A DNA stretch of 33,007 nt, from assembly GCA_017479285.1 (NCBI GenBank), contig JAFVCL010000065.1:1-33007 (forward strand), written 5' to 3'. The notes beneath the pieces were generated by a model. The model did no database searches. It saw nothing but the letters and a program-made list of their open reading frames with translations, and had not been told where the DNA came from. Numbering within the stretch: the first letter of the stretch is position 1; the number at the start of each line of letters is the position of its first letter. The stretch is from Lachnospiraceae bacterium. GTDB lineage: Bacteria; Bacillota; Clostridia; Lachnospirales; Lachnospiraceae. Made by a program: the position numbers and the translations under genes. This document shows, piece by piece, positions 8,516 to 17,308 of the stretch.

Positions 8516-9496
8516 CTACCACTGCGGGTGGATTATTTCCTTCAATCTTCTCTCATAAAGATCGCTGACTGCCTTCATCTGCTCCTTCGAAAGCTCCGGA
8601 AGAGATGCCGCCCGGATGTTTCCGATAAGCTGTTCTGCCCTGCTCGCCCCGGGTATGACTACGCTTACCTCCGGATGCATAAGGATCCATCTTATGGCGA
8701 TGGGCGCAAGATCCTCTGTATTAAATATTTTCTTTAATTCCTCAGCACACTCGATCCCCAGCTCATAGGGAACTCCCGAGAAGGTCTCTCCCTTGTCAAA
8801 GGAAGCTCCCTCACGATTGTAGGAACGGTGATCCTTTGCTCCGAAAACCTTATCCTTTGTATACCTTCCGGTAAGTATACCGCTGGCAAGAGGAACTCTT
8901 GCGATTATTCCCACATTCTTTTCAGCCGCAACCGGAAAGAGGTCTGAAGCAGGCTTCATACGGAACATATTAAAAATGACCTCAATGGCGGAAATATCGT
9001 AATCCATAGCAGCTATCCCTTCGGATACCTTTTCTATGCTTACTCCGTAATCTGCTATCTTTCCGGCCTTCTTCTGGCGGTCAAGCTCCGCAAAGATATC
9101 ATCCCTCGAAAACACGGGGGTCGGTGGGCAGTGCAAAAGTACAAGATCAAGCTTTTCCAGTTTCATCCTGCGAAGACTGTCCTCTATAAATCCGGAAACA
9201 GCCTCCGGAGTGTAGTTCTCCGCGGTATGGGGCTGCAGCCTTCTTCCGCACTTTGTGGTTATGAAGAATTTGTCCGGATGCGCGGATACATACTCTCCGA
9301 TGGTTTCCTCGCTCTTTCCTCCGTTATAGACATCTGCGGTATCGATAAAGGTTATATCGTTTTCTTCCGCGGCCTTTAATATCTCCATGGCCTCTTTTTT
9401 GTTAAAATCCTCTCCCCATCTTGTTCCGAGCTGCCATGTTCCGAGCCCGATCTCGCTTACCACGGCGCCTGTTTTCCCCAATACTCTGTTCTTCAT
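8516..9496 (-). CDS. Aldo/keto reductase
   Basis: A 326-aa NAD(P)H-dependent aldo/keto reductase with a TIM-barrel fold. The catalytic tetrad is visible: Asp52 and Tyr57 in FIDTADVYNGG, Lys82 in ITTKCGRR, and His122 in LVLLHCPP. The C-terminal cofactor region VVIPGASRAEQLIGN is conserved. It reduces a small carbonyl compound or works in the reverse direction; the substrate cannot be told. AGGAGG six bases before the ATG supports the start. First gene of a two-gene unit with the phosphoesterase. Confidence 0.93.
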   Translation of the reverse strand: MKNRVLGKTGAVVSEIGLGTWQLGTRWGEDFNKKEAMEILKAAEENDITFIDTADVYNGGKSEETIGEYVSAHPDKFFITTKCGRRLQPHTAENYTPEAVSGFIEDSLRRMKLEKLDLVLLHCPPTPVFSRDDIFAELDRQKKAGKIADYGVSIEKVSEGIAAMDYDISAIEVIFNMFRMKPASDLFPVAAEKNVGIIARVPLASGILTGRYTKDKVFGAKDHRSYNREGASFDKGETFSGVPYELGIECAEELKKIFNTEDLAPIAIRWILMHPEVSVVIPGASRAEQLIGNIRAASLPELSKEQMKAVSDLYERRLKEIIHPQW

Positions 9497-9577
9497 GCAA
9501 AACCTCCTGTGTGTAGTATATTCCTGCTCCCATGCCGTACTGTATATCCATATACCAAAGCGTTTCGCTCTGCGATA

Positions 9578-9595
9578 CGCTCGCGGAGCGTTTTT
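9578..9595 (+). terminator. Hairpin with T-run, plus-strand orientation
   Basis: CGCTC-GCG-GAGCG (9578-9590) is followed by five T residues. No plus-strand gene ends nearby, so if it is active it would stop antisense transcripts. It may instead be part of a larger structured spacer rich in AGCG repeats between the chemoreceptor and reductase genes. Confidence 0.3.
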
Positions 9596-9600
9596 CGCTA

Positions 9601-9636
9601 TAAAACAAAGTAGGGTGAGTTTTATCGCACCCTACT
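9601..9636 (-). terminator. Terminator of the chemoreceptor gene
   Basis: AGTAGGGTG (9609-9617) and CACCCTACT (9628-9636) form a perfect 9-base stem with a 10-base loop. On the minus strand the stem is followed by TTGTTTTA. It lies 18 bases past the chemoreceptor stop codon. Confidence 0.75.
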
Positions 9637-9654
9637 AAATTAAGTTAAAATCAA

Positions 9655-11646
9655 TTAAATATTAAACTTACCGATAGTCTCCTGAAGACTGTCAATTCCG
9701 CTGAGAACCGACTCGGTCTCGCTTGCAACCGACCTGCTGGACTCGGTGATCTCCTGCAGGCTTCCGCTGATATTCTGGATAGCCCTGCTGAGTTCTTCCT
9801 GCGTGCTGTCTATCGTCTCGATGCTGCCGTTAATTTCAGCCATGGAAGATGAAAGTTCCTTCGCATCCGAGTGGAGAACCTCACTGACATTTCCGTAGAA
9901 TTCCGCGTCATCCTTGTAATTCTGTGCAAGGTTTTCCATATTCTCGTAATCCCCGAGCACAACCTCGTTTAAGAATGTAAGTATCTTGTTGCTCTGGGCT
10001 GAAAGCTCCTTAACGCTCTCGGTAACCTTCTCTGTAAGGGAATTAACCTTCTCGATTTCGTCCTTTGTATTGTTTGCAAGTCCGTTTATCTCATCCGCAA
10101 CAACCGCAAAGCCTCTTCCTGCCTCGCCCGCTCTTGCGGCCTCTATGGAAGCGTTCAGCGCAAGAAGGTTTGTCTGGTTGGCAATCTGGCTGATAGCATT
10201 TGAAATGCTTACGATCTCGGAGATAACCTCGGCATCCTCTATAGCCTTAAGCAGCTGTTTCTCCGATTCCTTGGTGACGGAAACCGCATGCTTCTTGTTG
10301 TTGATAACCTCGGGAACCATGGCTTCGACACGCTCCTTTATCTCATGGGTGCGTGTCTGCATCTCCTCCGTCCTTGAAAGAAGTGCATCAACGGTATTGT
10401 TTACATTGGTGCTTGCGTCATTGATATCCTTTATACTGCTTGTCTGCATATCTATGTTGGCGCTTGTGTCATTCATAGTCTCGCTGATGGCAGTAATGTT
10501 TCCGTTAATGCTGCCGATCTTTTCCGTCGTATCGGCCATCTTGCTCTGGATATCATCGGACTCCACACGGGTACGGCGGATCGTATCAATAAATCTTTCC
10601 TCAAGCTCTTTTATGAGGTATTCTATCTCAGCCACCTCATTGCCCGCGCTCTTAACATTTTCGCTTCCGATTATCTTTGTGCGTACAAAGGACTTCATCC
10701 TCTCCATCGGAGCAAGGAGCCCCTTTATGAGGAATACCATGATAAGGATAACTGCTGCCAGCGCAACGACCGCGATAACAGCCGCTATAACTATCATCCT
10801 TACGACAGGAGCGCTTACATTCTTTGTGGGGAGCGCAAGTCCAAGTACCCATCCGCTCTTCTCGATGGGGGATGTAACAAAATAATTGGATTCCCCGTCA
10901 AAGTCCTTAGTCTTGATAACCTTGCTTCCGGGCGCGGATATTATCGAAGCGATGGCGCCCATTTCGGAAGAAACCGCAACCGCGCTGTCCTCTCCGGGCT
11001 CGAAATCCTTATTTACATGGACAATATAATTTCCGGATGAATCAACAAGGAATCCGTACTGTCCGCCTGCCGTGGGGATGCTTGCCATTACGGAGTTTAT
11101 CGTGTCAAGCGTAACATCCGCGCCGACTACCCCGATAAGCTCTCCGTTGTAATAAATCGGGGAGGCGATGGTAATACACATTCCGCCGATAAGTACATCC
11201 ATATAAGGGTCGGTTACTATCGTGGTTCCCGCACTCTTTGCGGCCTTATACCAGCCTCTTGCGGTCGGGTCGTACCCCTCCGGGGTCGTCGCATTCGGGT
11301 CTGACTGGGCGAAATCCTTTGTCTCCGTACCGATGTACATATTGAGGAGCTCGCCCCTGTTTGCGGCATGCGCGCGAAGTATTGTTACAAGAGTATCAAA
11401 AGCAGGACTGCCGGTTCCAAGAGAGTTTACATCATAAACAACTCCCTCCACCATTGTTCTTTCTCCCTCAAACCAGACATCGATATCTCCGGCATACTTA
11501 TCCGCCTGATATCCGAGCTTCTCCGTCTGGTCGGCGAGAAGGCTTCTCCCGGAGATCGTTACGATGACTCCGCTTGATACCAAAAGTGCAAGTACGAGGA
11601 TCACTATAACTGTAGAAGTGATCTTGGCGTTAATTGTTCTTCCCAT
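9655..11646 (-). CDS. Methyl-accepting chemotaxis protein with dCache sensor
   Basis: A chemoreceptor of about 663 aa. From the ATG at 11646: membrane segment about residues 10-32, an extracellular double-Cache domain about 35-280, a second membrane segment about 285-312, then a long helical signalling domain. The hairpin tip [34 protein letters not shown] is the CheA/CheW-binding signature. In the Cache domain RGWY (130-133), DPYMD (146-150) and GAD (175-177) resemble the amino-acid-binding dCache motif, so an amino acid ligand is plausible. AAAGGA nine bases before ATG 11646 supports this start over one 26 codons upstream. Monocistronic, with its own promoter and terminator. Confidence 0.95.
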   Translation of the reverse strand: MGRTINAKITSTVIVILVLALLVSSGVIVTISGRSLLADQTEKLGYQADKYAGDIDVWFEGERTMVEGVVYDVNSLGTGSPAFDTLVTILRAHAANRGELLNMYIGTETKDFAQSDPNATTPEGYDPTARGWYKAAKSAGTTIVTDPYMDVLIGGMCITIASPIYYNGELIGVVGADVTLDTINSVMASIPTAGGQYGFLVDSSGNYIVHVNKDFEPGEDSAVAVSSEMGAIASIISAPGSKVIKTKDFDGESNYFVTSPIEKSGWVLGLALPTKNVSAPVVRMIVIAAVIAVVALAAVILIMVFLIKGLLAPMERMKSFVRTKIIGSENVKSAGNEVAEIEYLIKELEERFIDTIRRTRVESDDIQSKMADTTEKIGSINGNITAISETMNDTSANIDMQTSSIKDINDASTNVNNTVDALLSRTEEMQTRTHEIKERVEAMVPEVINNKKHAVSVTKESEKQLLKAIEDAEVISEIVSISNAISQIANQTNLLALNASIEAARAGEAGRGFAVVADEINGLANNTKDEIEKVNSLTEKVTESVKELSAQSNKILTFLNEVVLGDYENMENLAQNYKDDAEFYGNVSEVLHSDAKELSSSMAEINGSIETIDSTQEELSRAIQNISGSLQEITESSRSVASETESVLSGIDSLQETIGKFNI

Positions 11647-11713
11647 ATTCAGTTGTCCTTTCATAAAGTAAAAATTTAAGCCTACATACAAGTATACAAC
11701 CTGTAATTTTAAA

Positions 11714-11742
11714 TGTAAACTCAATTTTTGCCATTATGTCAA
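11714..11742 (-). promoter_or_regulatory. Putative promoter of the chemoreceptor gene
   Basis: On the minus strand a consensus -35 box TTGACA (11742-11737) is followed 17-19 bases later by A/T-rich candidate -10 boxes (TTTACA, TACATT) around 11719-11712. It lies about 70-95 bases upstream of the start codon, inside a non-coding gap. Confidence 0.45.
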
Positions 11743-11780
11743 AATGTCTATACTTTAAAATGTCTGAATATCAAAATGTC
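11733..11780 (-). repeat. Three phased GACATTTT direct repeats
   Basis: On the plus strand AAAATGTC occurs at 11741-11748, 11757-11764 and 11773-11780, spaced exactly 16 bases apart, with a related ATTATGTC at 11733-11740. On the minus strand these read GACATTTT, end at the -35 box of the chemoreceptor promoter, and look like an array of binding sites for a transcription factor. Confidence 0.5.
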
Positions 11781-11797
11781 CGAACAATTCTTAGCGC

Positions 11798-12664
11798 TTA
11801 TTTTTCCGTCAGATCATACACCGCCTGACAGCTTACTATGGTTTCCTGTAACGGCTTTCCCAAAAAATCTTCAACAAAGTCTTTTACATCATCATCCGAA
11901 TAAAACATAACTGTTTCAATATTATCCTTCGAGACTGCCTCTGCCGTAAGGGCTGATGCAAAAAGTCCCTGAATATCTCTGTAGCTTCCGGTCTCAGAGT
12001 ATAGAAAAGATACAAGAACACTTTTATTACCACTATAGTTCTTATCCGATAAAGGATTGGTTAAGACATCGGAAATAAGGAGAAATGCCACGGGACTTTC
12101 TTTTTCATCAAGCTTTACCCGGCTGAGTTTCTCATTTACATTTATTTTCTCCGTATCATTTACATCTAAGATTTCTTTCAGCCTGTTGTTAAATATTCTC
12201 CTTGCTTTTCCCTTAAGGGTATCAAGACTGACTATGTTCTGCTTTTTTAAGTGCTCCAGAGATTTTTTTAAAAATCTGCTTTCTAAAAGTTCTGAAACTC
12301 CGGTATAGTACAAAGTATCTCCGGGTATAACAAAAAAACCGATACCCTCTAAAAGCTTATGCAAAGCTTCATCCCTCGAAAAATCAGCACATAAAGCGGA
12401 CAATTCACCTGTTTCTCCGGCTACATCAATAAGCTCCGTTATAAGGGTTCGTCCTATACCTCTCCTTCTGTGTTCTCCATCCACATAAACCGATTCCAGA
12501 ACAGCTATATCGTTTTCAAACCGTACCGCGGCGGCACCGCAGGCGACTCCCTCCTCTATCGCTCCCAACATCAAAATATTTTCGGTATCATCCGGCATTT
12601 TTTCATACGGAAGTATACCCGAAAATGCTGCAAAATTCTTTTCTCCGATTCTTGTAAGTGTCAT
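11798..12664 (-). CDS. GNAT-family acetyltransferase-like protein (cargo partner, last gene)
   Basis: A 288-aa protein. Residues about 1-130 are a GNAT domain: beta strands around 40-62 (GAAAVRFENDIAVLESVYV), then the acetyl-CoA pyrophosphate loop RRRGIG at 66-71 and helix RTLITELIDVA, closing with LLEGIGFFVIPGDTLYY. Residues about 145-288 (beta strands in SPVAFLLISDV, NKSVLVSFLYSE and IETVMFYSDDD) look like a second, degenerate GNAT-like half without the loop. AAGGG eight bases upstream supports the ATG. It is the last gene of the long series, directly after the 649-aa protein (33-base gap). The acceptor is unknown; the neighbouring large protein is a candidate (inference). No clear terminator follows. 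Confidence 0.8.
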   Translation of the reverse strand: MTLTRIGEKNFAAFSGILPYEKMPDDTENILMLGAIEEGVACGAAAVRFENDIAVLESVYVDGEHRRRGIGRTLITELIDVAGETGELSALCADFSRDEALHKLLEGIGFFVIPGDTLYYTGVSELLESRFLKKSLEHLKKQNIVSLDTLKGKARRIFNNRLKEILDVNDTEKINVNEKLSRVKLDEKESPVAFLLISDVLTNPLSDKNYSGNKSVLVSFLYSETGSYRDIQGLFASALTAEAVSKDNIETVMFYSDDDVKDFVEDFLGKPLQETIVSCQAVYDLTEK

Positions 12665-12697
12665 CTGTGATCCCTTCTATATAAAAACAGACTACAT

Positions 12698-14647
12698 TTA
12701 AACTCCATCCATTTTATTGGATTTATTATAAGACTCCTTGTAATCATTAAATATGGCATCCACATAATCCGGCATTGTATCCTTGATCATAATTCCAAAT
12801 GCGTCAGGCTTTGCATTTGTACCTGTATCTAATTTCATACCATACTTTATGCCTGAATACAAATTAACAATTTCTCCTAATCTTACGGCCTTATCAACTT
12901 CAGAAGACAGATTTTTATTCTCTCTTTCCAATTCTCGGACTGCATTCGGAAAAATCTTCTTAATATTGGAAAAACATAGATTTCTCTGAGACAGTTCCAC
13001 CATTTTTGCCGGATTTTCCAACTGATCCTCAATCCATTTGCAGTATAATTCACCACCATTCCTTATACAATTATGTATTTCATCAAAAACTGATGGATCC
13101 GGGTAATCAAAGTCAGACGGAAAATTCTTTTTAAGTTCATCTGAAACCATTTTCTCTGCAGTTTTTATTTCTGACTCCTTGGCCGTTCCGTCTGCCATTT
13201 TTCCGATTATCGTGCAGTATTTTTTGTTCCATTCATGATTCTTTTCATCCTCCTCCGAAACAGGTTTCCATTTCTCATCATACTTCACCGTCCTTAAAAC
13301 AGCTCCCGCTACACGCGATATTTCCGCTGTTTCTCCATTGATTGTTTTTTTGGGTCTGTTTACCAGCTCCCCAAGTTCCGGATTCATGATCTGTTCGTTT
13401 ACCGCTCTTGCTTTTTTATATAGTTCATAAGATTTTTCATTAAACTCTTTCGGGCAATCCTGCTTTGATTTTAAATACTCAAAATCCATGGCATTGTTTC
13501 TTTTTATCACTTCCAGGGATTTTCCGTCATCCACACCTTTCCCTATCCACTTTCTCCTTTCCCGATACTCCCCCATATATGAGTCAAACTTCTGTCCTAT
13601 TTTAAGATCCGGTGCATGGTCATCTTCAACCTTGCGTCCTTTCGATATGTATGTCCTTATCTGGGTAAGGCCATCTATGAAATCCATCAATCCCTTACTT
13701 ACATATCTGTTATCATAATCCTCGACATTATTTACCTTATCGATATCTGCTTCAGTAATGTTCTCGACTGTTTTGGTCCTGAGCGAGGCATAATATGGGC
13801 TGCCATATAATTTTATTGCAGCATCATAAAGCGGTGTCAAGGCTTCTATCGCATCTATCCTTGCCAGCATTTCAAACTCTTTCTTATTGTCCAGCTTTCC
13901 TCCGGCGCTCCTATATTCAATTAATGTTGCTCTCATTACGCCGCCTATGAAAGCCTTTTGCTTCATTAACGGCGCTTTTTCCACCAGTTCTTCTATACTG
14001 TTAAACTCAAAATCCTTAGTATCCATTTTCTCGAAACGTGAAAATACATCATCTAATGCTTTCAGCTTCGTTTCCTTGTTTTTTTCTATCTGCTCCTTAT
14101 CCTCCTCCGACATATCTTCCGAGACAGTAGTTTTAAGGCGCATTGCTGACATATAGCTTACCATCTCTTTTTCTTCTTTAATATCGAATAAAGCCAGAAT
14201 ATTCGCCTCATCACGCACTCCTTTTATATCAACCTTCTTTGAAACCAGTGTTTCTTTTTTTATCTGTTCCGCAAGAGTATCTCTTTCTCTTTCGTTGATC
14301 TTTTTCATTGTGGCAAATTTTTTCTTATACTCTTTTATGGCCTTTCTGCGTTCATTCCAGCCAATATTTTTGCCATACATTTCTCTGTAATCTTTTTCTA
14401 CTTCAGCCTTTATCTGGGCATCAGTCGGCATTTCCTGCTTTAGGAACCATTCCTTGCGCTCATAAGCTTTATTTCTACCGTTAATATAAGATATACCTGA
14501 AATGGTCTGTCCGAGATATTTATCCTGTTTCTCTACATCCATTTTTAAGAATTCGGACTTTTCCTGTGTCTCTTCCTGATTCTGAAACAGATCAAGTTTT
14601 AAGGTTTCCGTTTTATTCTGAAGGTGTCTTTCCAAAAAATCTGTCAT
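12698..14647 (-). CDS. Large helical, Lys/Glu-rich protein of unknown function (putative cargo)
   Basis: A 649-aa soluble protein with no signal peptide, no membrane segment and no motif I recognise. It is strongly charged and mostly helical, with probable coiled coils about residues 95-150 (KDYREMYGKNIGW..ERRKAIKEYKKKF) and about 180-205. The region around 270-330 (EALTPLYDAAIKLYGSPYYASLR) looks like a compact helical domain. AGGAGA about ten bases upstream supports the ATG. Base composition is low in GC compared with the ATPase genes of the same series. It sits between two GNAT genes and pairs with the one just downstream. A cargo or effector role is inferred only from context. Confidence 0.7.
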   Translation of the reverse strand: MTDFLERHLQNKTETLKLDLFQNQEETQEKSEFLKMDVEKQDKYLGQTISGISYINGRNKAYERKEWFLKQEMPTDAQIKAEVEKDYREMYGKNIGWNERRKAIKEYKKKFATMKKINERERDTLAEQIKKETLVSKKVDIKGVRDEANILALFDIKEEKEMVSYMSAMRLKTTVSEDMSEEDKEQIEKNKETKLKALDDVFSRFEKMDTKDFEFNSIEELVEKAPLMKQKAFIGGVMRATLIEYRSAGGKLDNKKEFEMLARIDAIEALTPLYDAAIKLYGSPYYASLRTKTVENITEADIDKVNNVEDYDNRYVSKGLMDFIDGLTQIRTYISKGRKVEDDHAPDLKIGQKFDSYMGEYRERRKWIGKGVDDGKSLEVIKRNNAMDFEYLKSKQDCPKEFNEKSYELYKKARAVNEQIMNPELGELVNRPKKTINGETAEISRVAGAVLRTVKYDEKWKPVSEEDEKNHEWNKKYCTIIGKMADGTAKESEIKTAEKMVSDELKKNFPSDFDYPDPSVFDEIHNCIRNGGELYCKWIEDQLENPAKMVELSQRNLCFSNIKKIFPNAVRELERENKNLSSEVDKAVRLGEIVNLYSGIKYGMKLDTGTNAKPDAFGIMIKDTMPDYVDAIFNDYKESYNKSNKMDGV

Positions 14648-14680
14648 ACTATTATGATCTCCTATCTAAGCAAAAGTATT

Positions 14681-14712
14681 GGTAGCTGTTTTCAAATATT
14701 CCCAAAACTACC
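14681..14712 (-). other. Weak hairpin between a GNAT gene and the 649-aa gene
   Basis: GGTAG (14681-14685) pairs with CTACC (14708-14712), and flanking TTTT/AAAA can extend the stem with a bulge. It overlaps the stop codon of the GNAT gene. It could be an intercistronic processing or partial termination site within the long transcript. Confidence 0.25.
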
Positions 14713-15607
14713 TGTCCAATAAACAATGCTTTTCATTGATCCTTTCCTGAAAAGTTATATCCCTTATCTCTTCACGCCAAAAGCTTACCCCTCCGGTGGT
14801 CTCTTCAATGGTACTTACTCCATTTTCTTCAAGAATTTTATACGCATGTGTAACAGAGGCTTCCTCTTTTAAGTCGCCTTCCTTATCACAGATCTTTCTT
14901 AAAAGAGGCACAACGCTTTCGTTGATCGTTAGAGTTCTGATATTTGGAAATTTATCTTTACCTCCACTCTCGGCTACGGCCTCTATGAACTCCCTGCACA
15001 CAGCCAGTATATACCGGGTGTCGGTCTTTGAATAGCCGGACAAAAGATCTATATATATTCCTTCATCCTCCCCTGATGCAAGGAGCAGAGCTCTGATATT
15101 GAAGTCCTCATCGTATGCAGCAACAGAAAGCGTCTGATCGTATCCCTCCAGCCTTCCTTTATCCACAAATATATGCTGACGATTTAAATAACCCGTAACC
15201 TCATCGATCTGAAATCTCATCATATTGCTGAGCCGCTCTGTTTCGATACTGTTATTTGGAGAATTAAGTATTTTCTGCATTGCAGATGACTCAAGCAGCA
15301 TCCCTGTGTCAAAGGATATCATCAACTCACCGCCACTTAGCTTATAATCATTTGAGGAAAGAAAGGATGAAAAATCCGAAAGCTCCGATGAATAATCACA
15401 GACTATACCGGACTTATTAAGAGCCTTCGCCTCAATCTCGCATGCCTTAAGCAAATCACTTCCCACCCCGGTCTTTCTGTCTTCCTCCGGCACAAAAATA
15501 CTTAATATCCTTGCTGTATCCTCCGAAATATAAAGCGTACATGAGGCTCCCTCATCATTAAATACACGAAGTTCATTTTTTGTACCGTTCTCTTTTCTGA
15601 AAATCAT
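14708..15607 (-). CDS. GNAT-family acetyltransferase-like protein, tandem-domain type
   Basis: A protein of about 299 aa. The GNAT core has the strand ARILSIFVP followed by the acetyl-CoA loop RKTGVG and helix SDLLKACEIEA. The second half (about residues 145-270: DQTLSVAAYDEDFNIRALLLA, EGIYIDLLSGY, a long helix, TLTINESVVPLLRKI) has the strand-helix order of a degenerate GNAT without the loop. I chose ATG at 15607 (MIFRKENG), because GAGGA lies seven bases upstream and the N-terminus then matches the other GNATs here; the ATG at 15643, 12 codons upstream, lacks a clear ribosome binding site. It follows another GNAT gene, so the module after the 350-aa protein has two. Confidence 0.75.
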   Translation of the reverse strand: MIFRKENGTKNELRVFNDEGASCTLYISEDTARILSIFVPEEDRKTGVGSDLLKACEIEAKALNKSGIVCDYSSELSDFSSFLSSNDYKLSGGELMISFDTGMLLESSAMQKILNSPNNSIETERLSNMMRFQIDEVTGYLNRQHIFVDKGRLEGYDQTLSVAAYDEDFNIRALLLASGEDEGIYIDLLSGYSKTDTRYILAVCREFIEAVAESGGKDKFPNIRTLTINESVVPLLRKICDKEGDLKEEASVTHAYKILEENGVSTIEETTGGVSFWREEIRDITFQERINEKHCLLDR

Positions 15608-15614
15608 TACCAAA

Positions 15615-15619
15615 TCCTC
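15615..15619 (-). promoter_or_regulatory. Ribosome binding site deciding the GNAT start
   Basis: GAGGA on the minus strand lies seven bases before ATG 15607 and inside the longer open frame, supporting the shorter protein. The gap upstream (15608-15718) then has no other coding role that I can see. Confidence 0.55.
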
Positions 15620-15718
15620 AACTGGTATATTGTCATTTTTCAAAGGATTTCTGCATCTGTCTTTGTCTTTTCTAAAAGTTATAGTCTGCTTTGTTTTGTA
15701 ATTATGCAGAGATATACG

Positions 15719-17263
15719 TCACCCACCGGCCAGCGCATTCTCCGCCGCCGCTTTGGTAAGCTCCGCTATCTGAGCATCGTCCAGCTCCTTCAAGCCTTCT
15801 CGCATTTCCTCCCACTCCTCGCTCGTTATATCAAAATCCGGTCTTATAAGTGCGCTTCGCACGCAAACACGGTATTTTAGTTCTGGAACAAGCTTTTCAA
15901 AAACATTTACGATATGCTCCTGCCTTACGGGAACGATAAGCGTGGTATCCATGGAATACTTTTTCTGCGCACTTAAAATCATAAATCCCAGCATACCGAA
16001 AAAGTGCTCCACACTCAGCACGTCCGTTTGTATCATGTCGACATAAATCTCTCTGCGATAGTTCTTTCTTGCAAGCAGGATACCGGTTATTTTTCCTTTT
16101 TCCTTGTAGTAACAGCTTATGTCCGTATCGTATCTTTCCTTTCCCGCATACGGAAGTCTCGCATCATAAATCCCGGGATTTTTGTTAACATACCCTTGAA
16201 CAGTGCGCTTAAAATCTATATCGCTAAGCTTACCAAGCGCTTCCACCGCCCCGGACTGTGCGATCTTCTTTGCCGTACCTGGGATATTTACATCCGACAG
16301 TCTCGTTCTTATATTTTCCTCCGGAACAGGCATACCCTCAAATTTCCAGGATGTAAGGAAATGGATGATGGGTGCAAATTCGTTCTCCGGCTCGAAATCC
16401 TCCTGCTCGTCCTCTGTTTCAATCCCCGCCTTTCTGAAAAGCTCGGTGGTCGGCTCTATAAAAGAAGAGGGCTCTCCGTCTGCCGCAAGCTGCTCCTCGT
16501 CTATGCTCATTGTTACGGCTTCGATATTCTTATCCTTTAAAGCGTAAAGCATCTCCGCCATAAGCGCGTTTGCCGCTCCGTGGTTTCTCTCCTCCGGCTT
16601 TACATAGAGCCACTCGATATCAGCCTGGGTCGTTCCCCCATCCTCCTCTAAGGTAAAGGACAAGACTCCCACAGGCTTAATAACGCCCTTTTTCCTGCTC
16701 TTTTTAAAAGCGGTGTAATCAATCCTCGGCTCCTCGCCTGTCTCCTCTGCCTTTTCGTAAGCCTTCCTCTCCTTCAAGGCAAAATCGACATAGCTTTTTG
16801 CTTCCTCATCGGAGGGGAAATATTTTAATGCAGCGAGTATATGCCTCCCAGGATTATCGATAAGTTCAAGGATTTCCCTCGGTATAAGGCTCTTTACTAT
16901 ATCCTCTGAACCGGAGGTAACAGTGGCAATAAGAGGAATGGCTCCGCCGGAGAGAGCCTCATACTCATCAACCGACCTTCTCCATCTCTCTATCCTTTCC
17001 ATTCCGATACTTGTAAGAGGATGTACATTTTCTATAAGAGCAAAATGCATATTCAAATACGCATTATACCGTCTGTACATCTGGTATGGTTCCTTCTTGA
17101 ATTCCTCCGGATATCCCATAAGTTCATCATGAATATCATTCAGTTCATCCTTCATATAATCCTCGGCAAGGATAGCCGGAATAGGGCTGAAATTCGTCCC
17201 GTCAAATTCCTTAACAGTCTCCTTGTCGTTTATAATCTTTTCGTACTGCTCCTCGAAATTCAT
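15719..17263 (-). CDS. Long GNAT-family protein with extra N-terminal helical domain
   Basis: A 514-aa protein, the longest GNAT of the series. Residues about 1-175 are helical (an added domain that I do not recognise). Residues about 197-283 are a GNAT domain with strand ADIEWLYVKP, acetyl-CoA loop region ERNHGAAN (225-232) and helix ALMAEMLYAL. Residues about 378-472 (TDISCYYKEKGKITGILLARK, REIYVDMIQTD, a long helix, TTLIVPVRQEHIVNVFEKL) look like a second GNAT-like half lacking the loop. AGGAG six to seven bases upstream supports the ATG. It lies 45 bases after the 350-aa gene, so it is that protein's immediate partner. Confidence 0.8.
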   Translation of the reverse strand: MNFEEQYEKIINDKETVKEFDGTNFSPIPAILAEDYMKDELNDIHDELMGYPEEFKKEPYQMYRRYNAYLNMHFALIENVHPLTSIGMERIERWRRSVDEYEALSGGAIPLIATVTSGSEDIVKSLIPREILELIDNPGRHILAALKYFPSDEEAKSYVDFALKERKAYEKAEETGEEPRIDYTAFKKSRKKGVIKPVGVLSFTLEEDGGTTQADIEWLYVKPEERNHGAANALMAEMLYALKDKNIEAVTMSIDEEQLAADGEPSSFIEPTTELFRKAGIETEDEQEDFEPENEFAPIIHFLTSWKFEGMPVPEENIRTRLSDVNIPGTAKKIAQSGAVEALGKLSDIDFKRTVQGYVNKNPGIYDARLPYAGKERYDTDISCYYKEKGKITGILLARKNYRREIYVDMIQTDVLSVEHFFGMLGFMILSAQKKYSMDTTLIVPVRQEHIVNVFEKLVPELKYRVCVRSALIRPDFDITSEEWEEMREGLKELDDAQIAELTKAAAENALAGG

Positions 17264-17308
17264 CTTCTGCTCCTGAATCTATGTGCATAGTAATAATACT
17301 CTTTTTAA

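Noticed and set aside
9986..10885. Long plus-strand open frame of 299 codons opposite the chemoreceptor
   Set aside because: It is a low-complexity Ser/Ala/Ile-rich shadow of the conserved helical signalling domain, whose minus-strand reading is unmistakable.
11733..11780. Possible CRISPR-like array
   Set aside because: The repeat unit is only 8 bases, the spacers are 8 bases, and no cas gene is in the window; operator-like repeats are a better reading.
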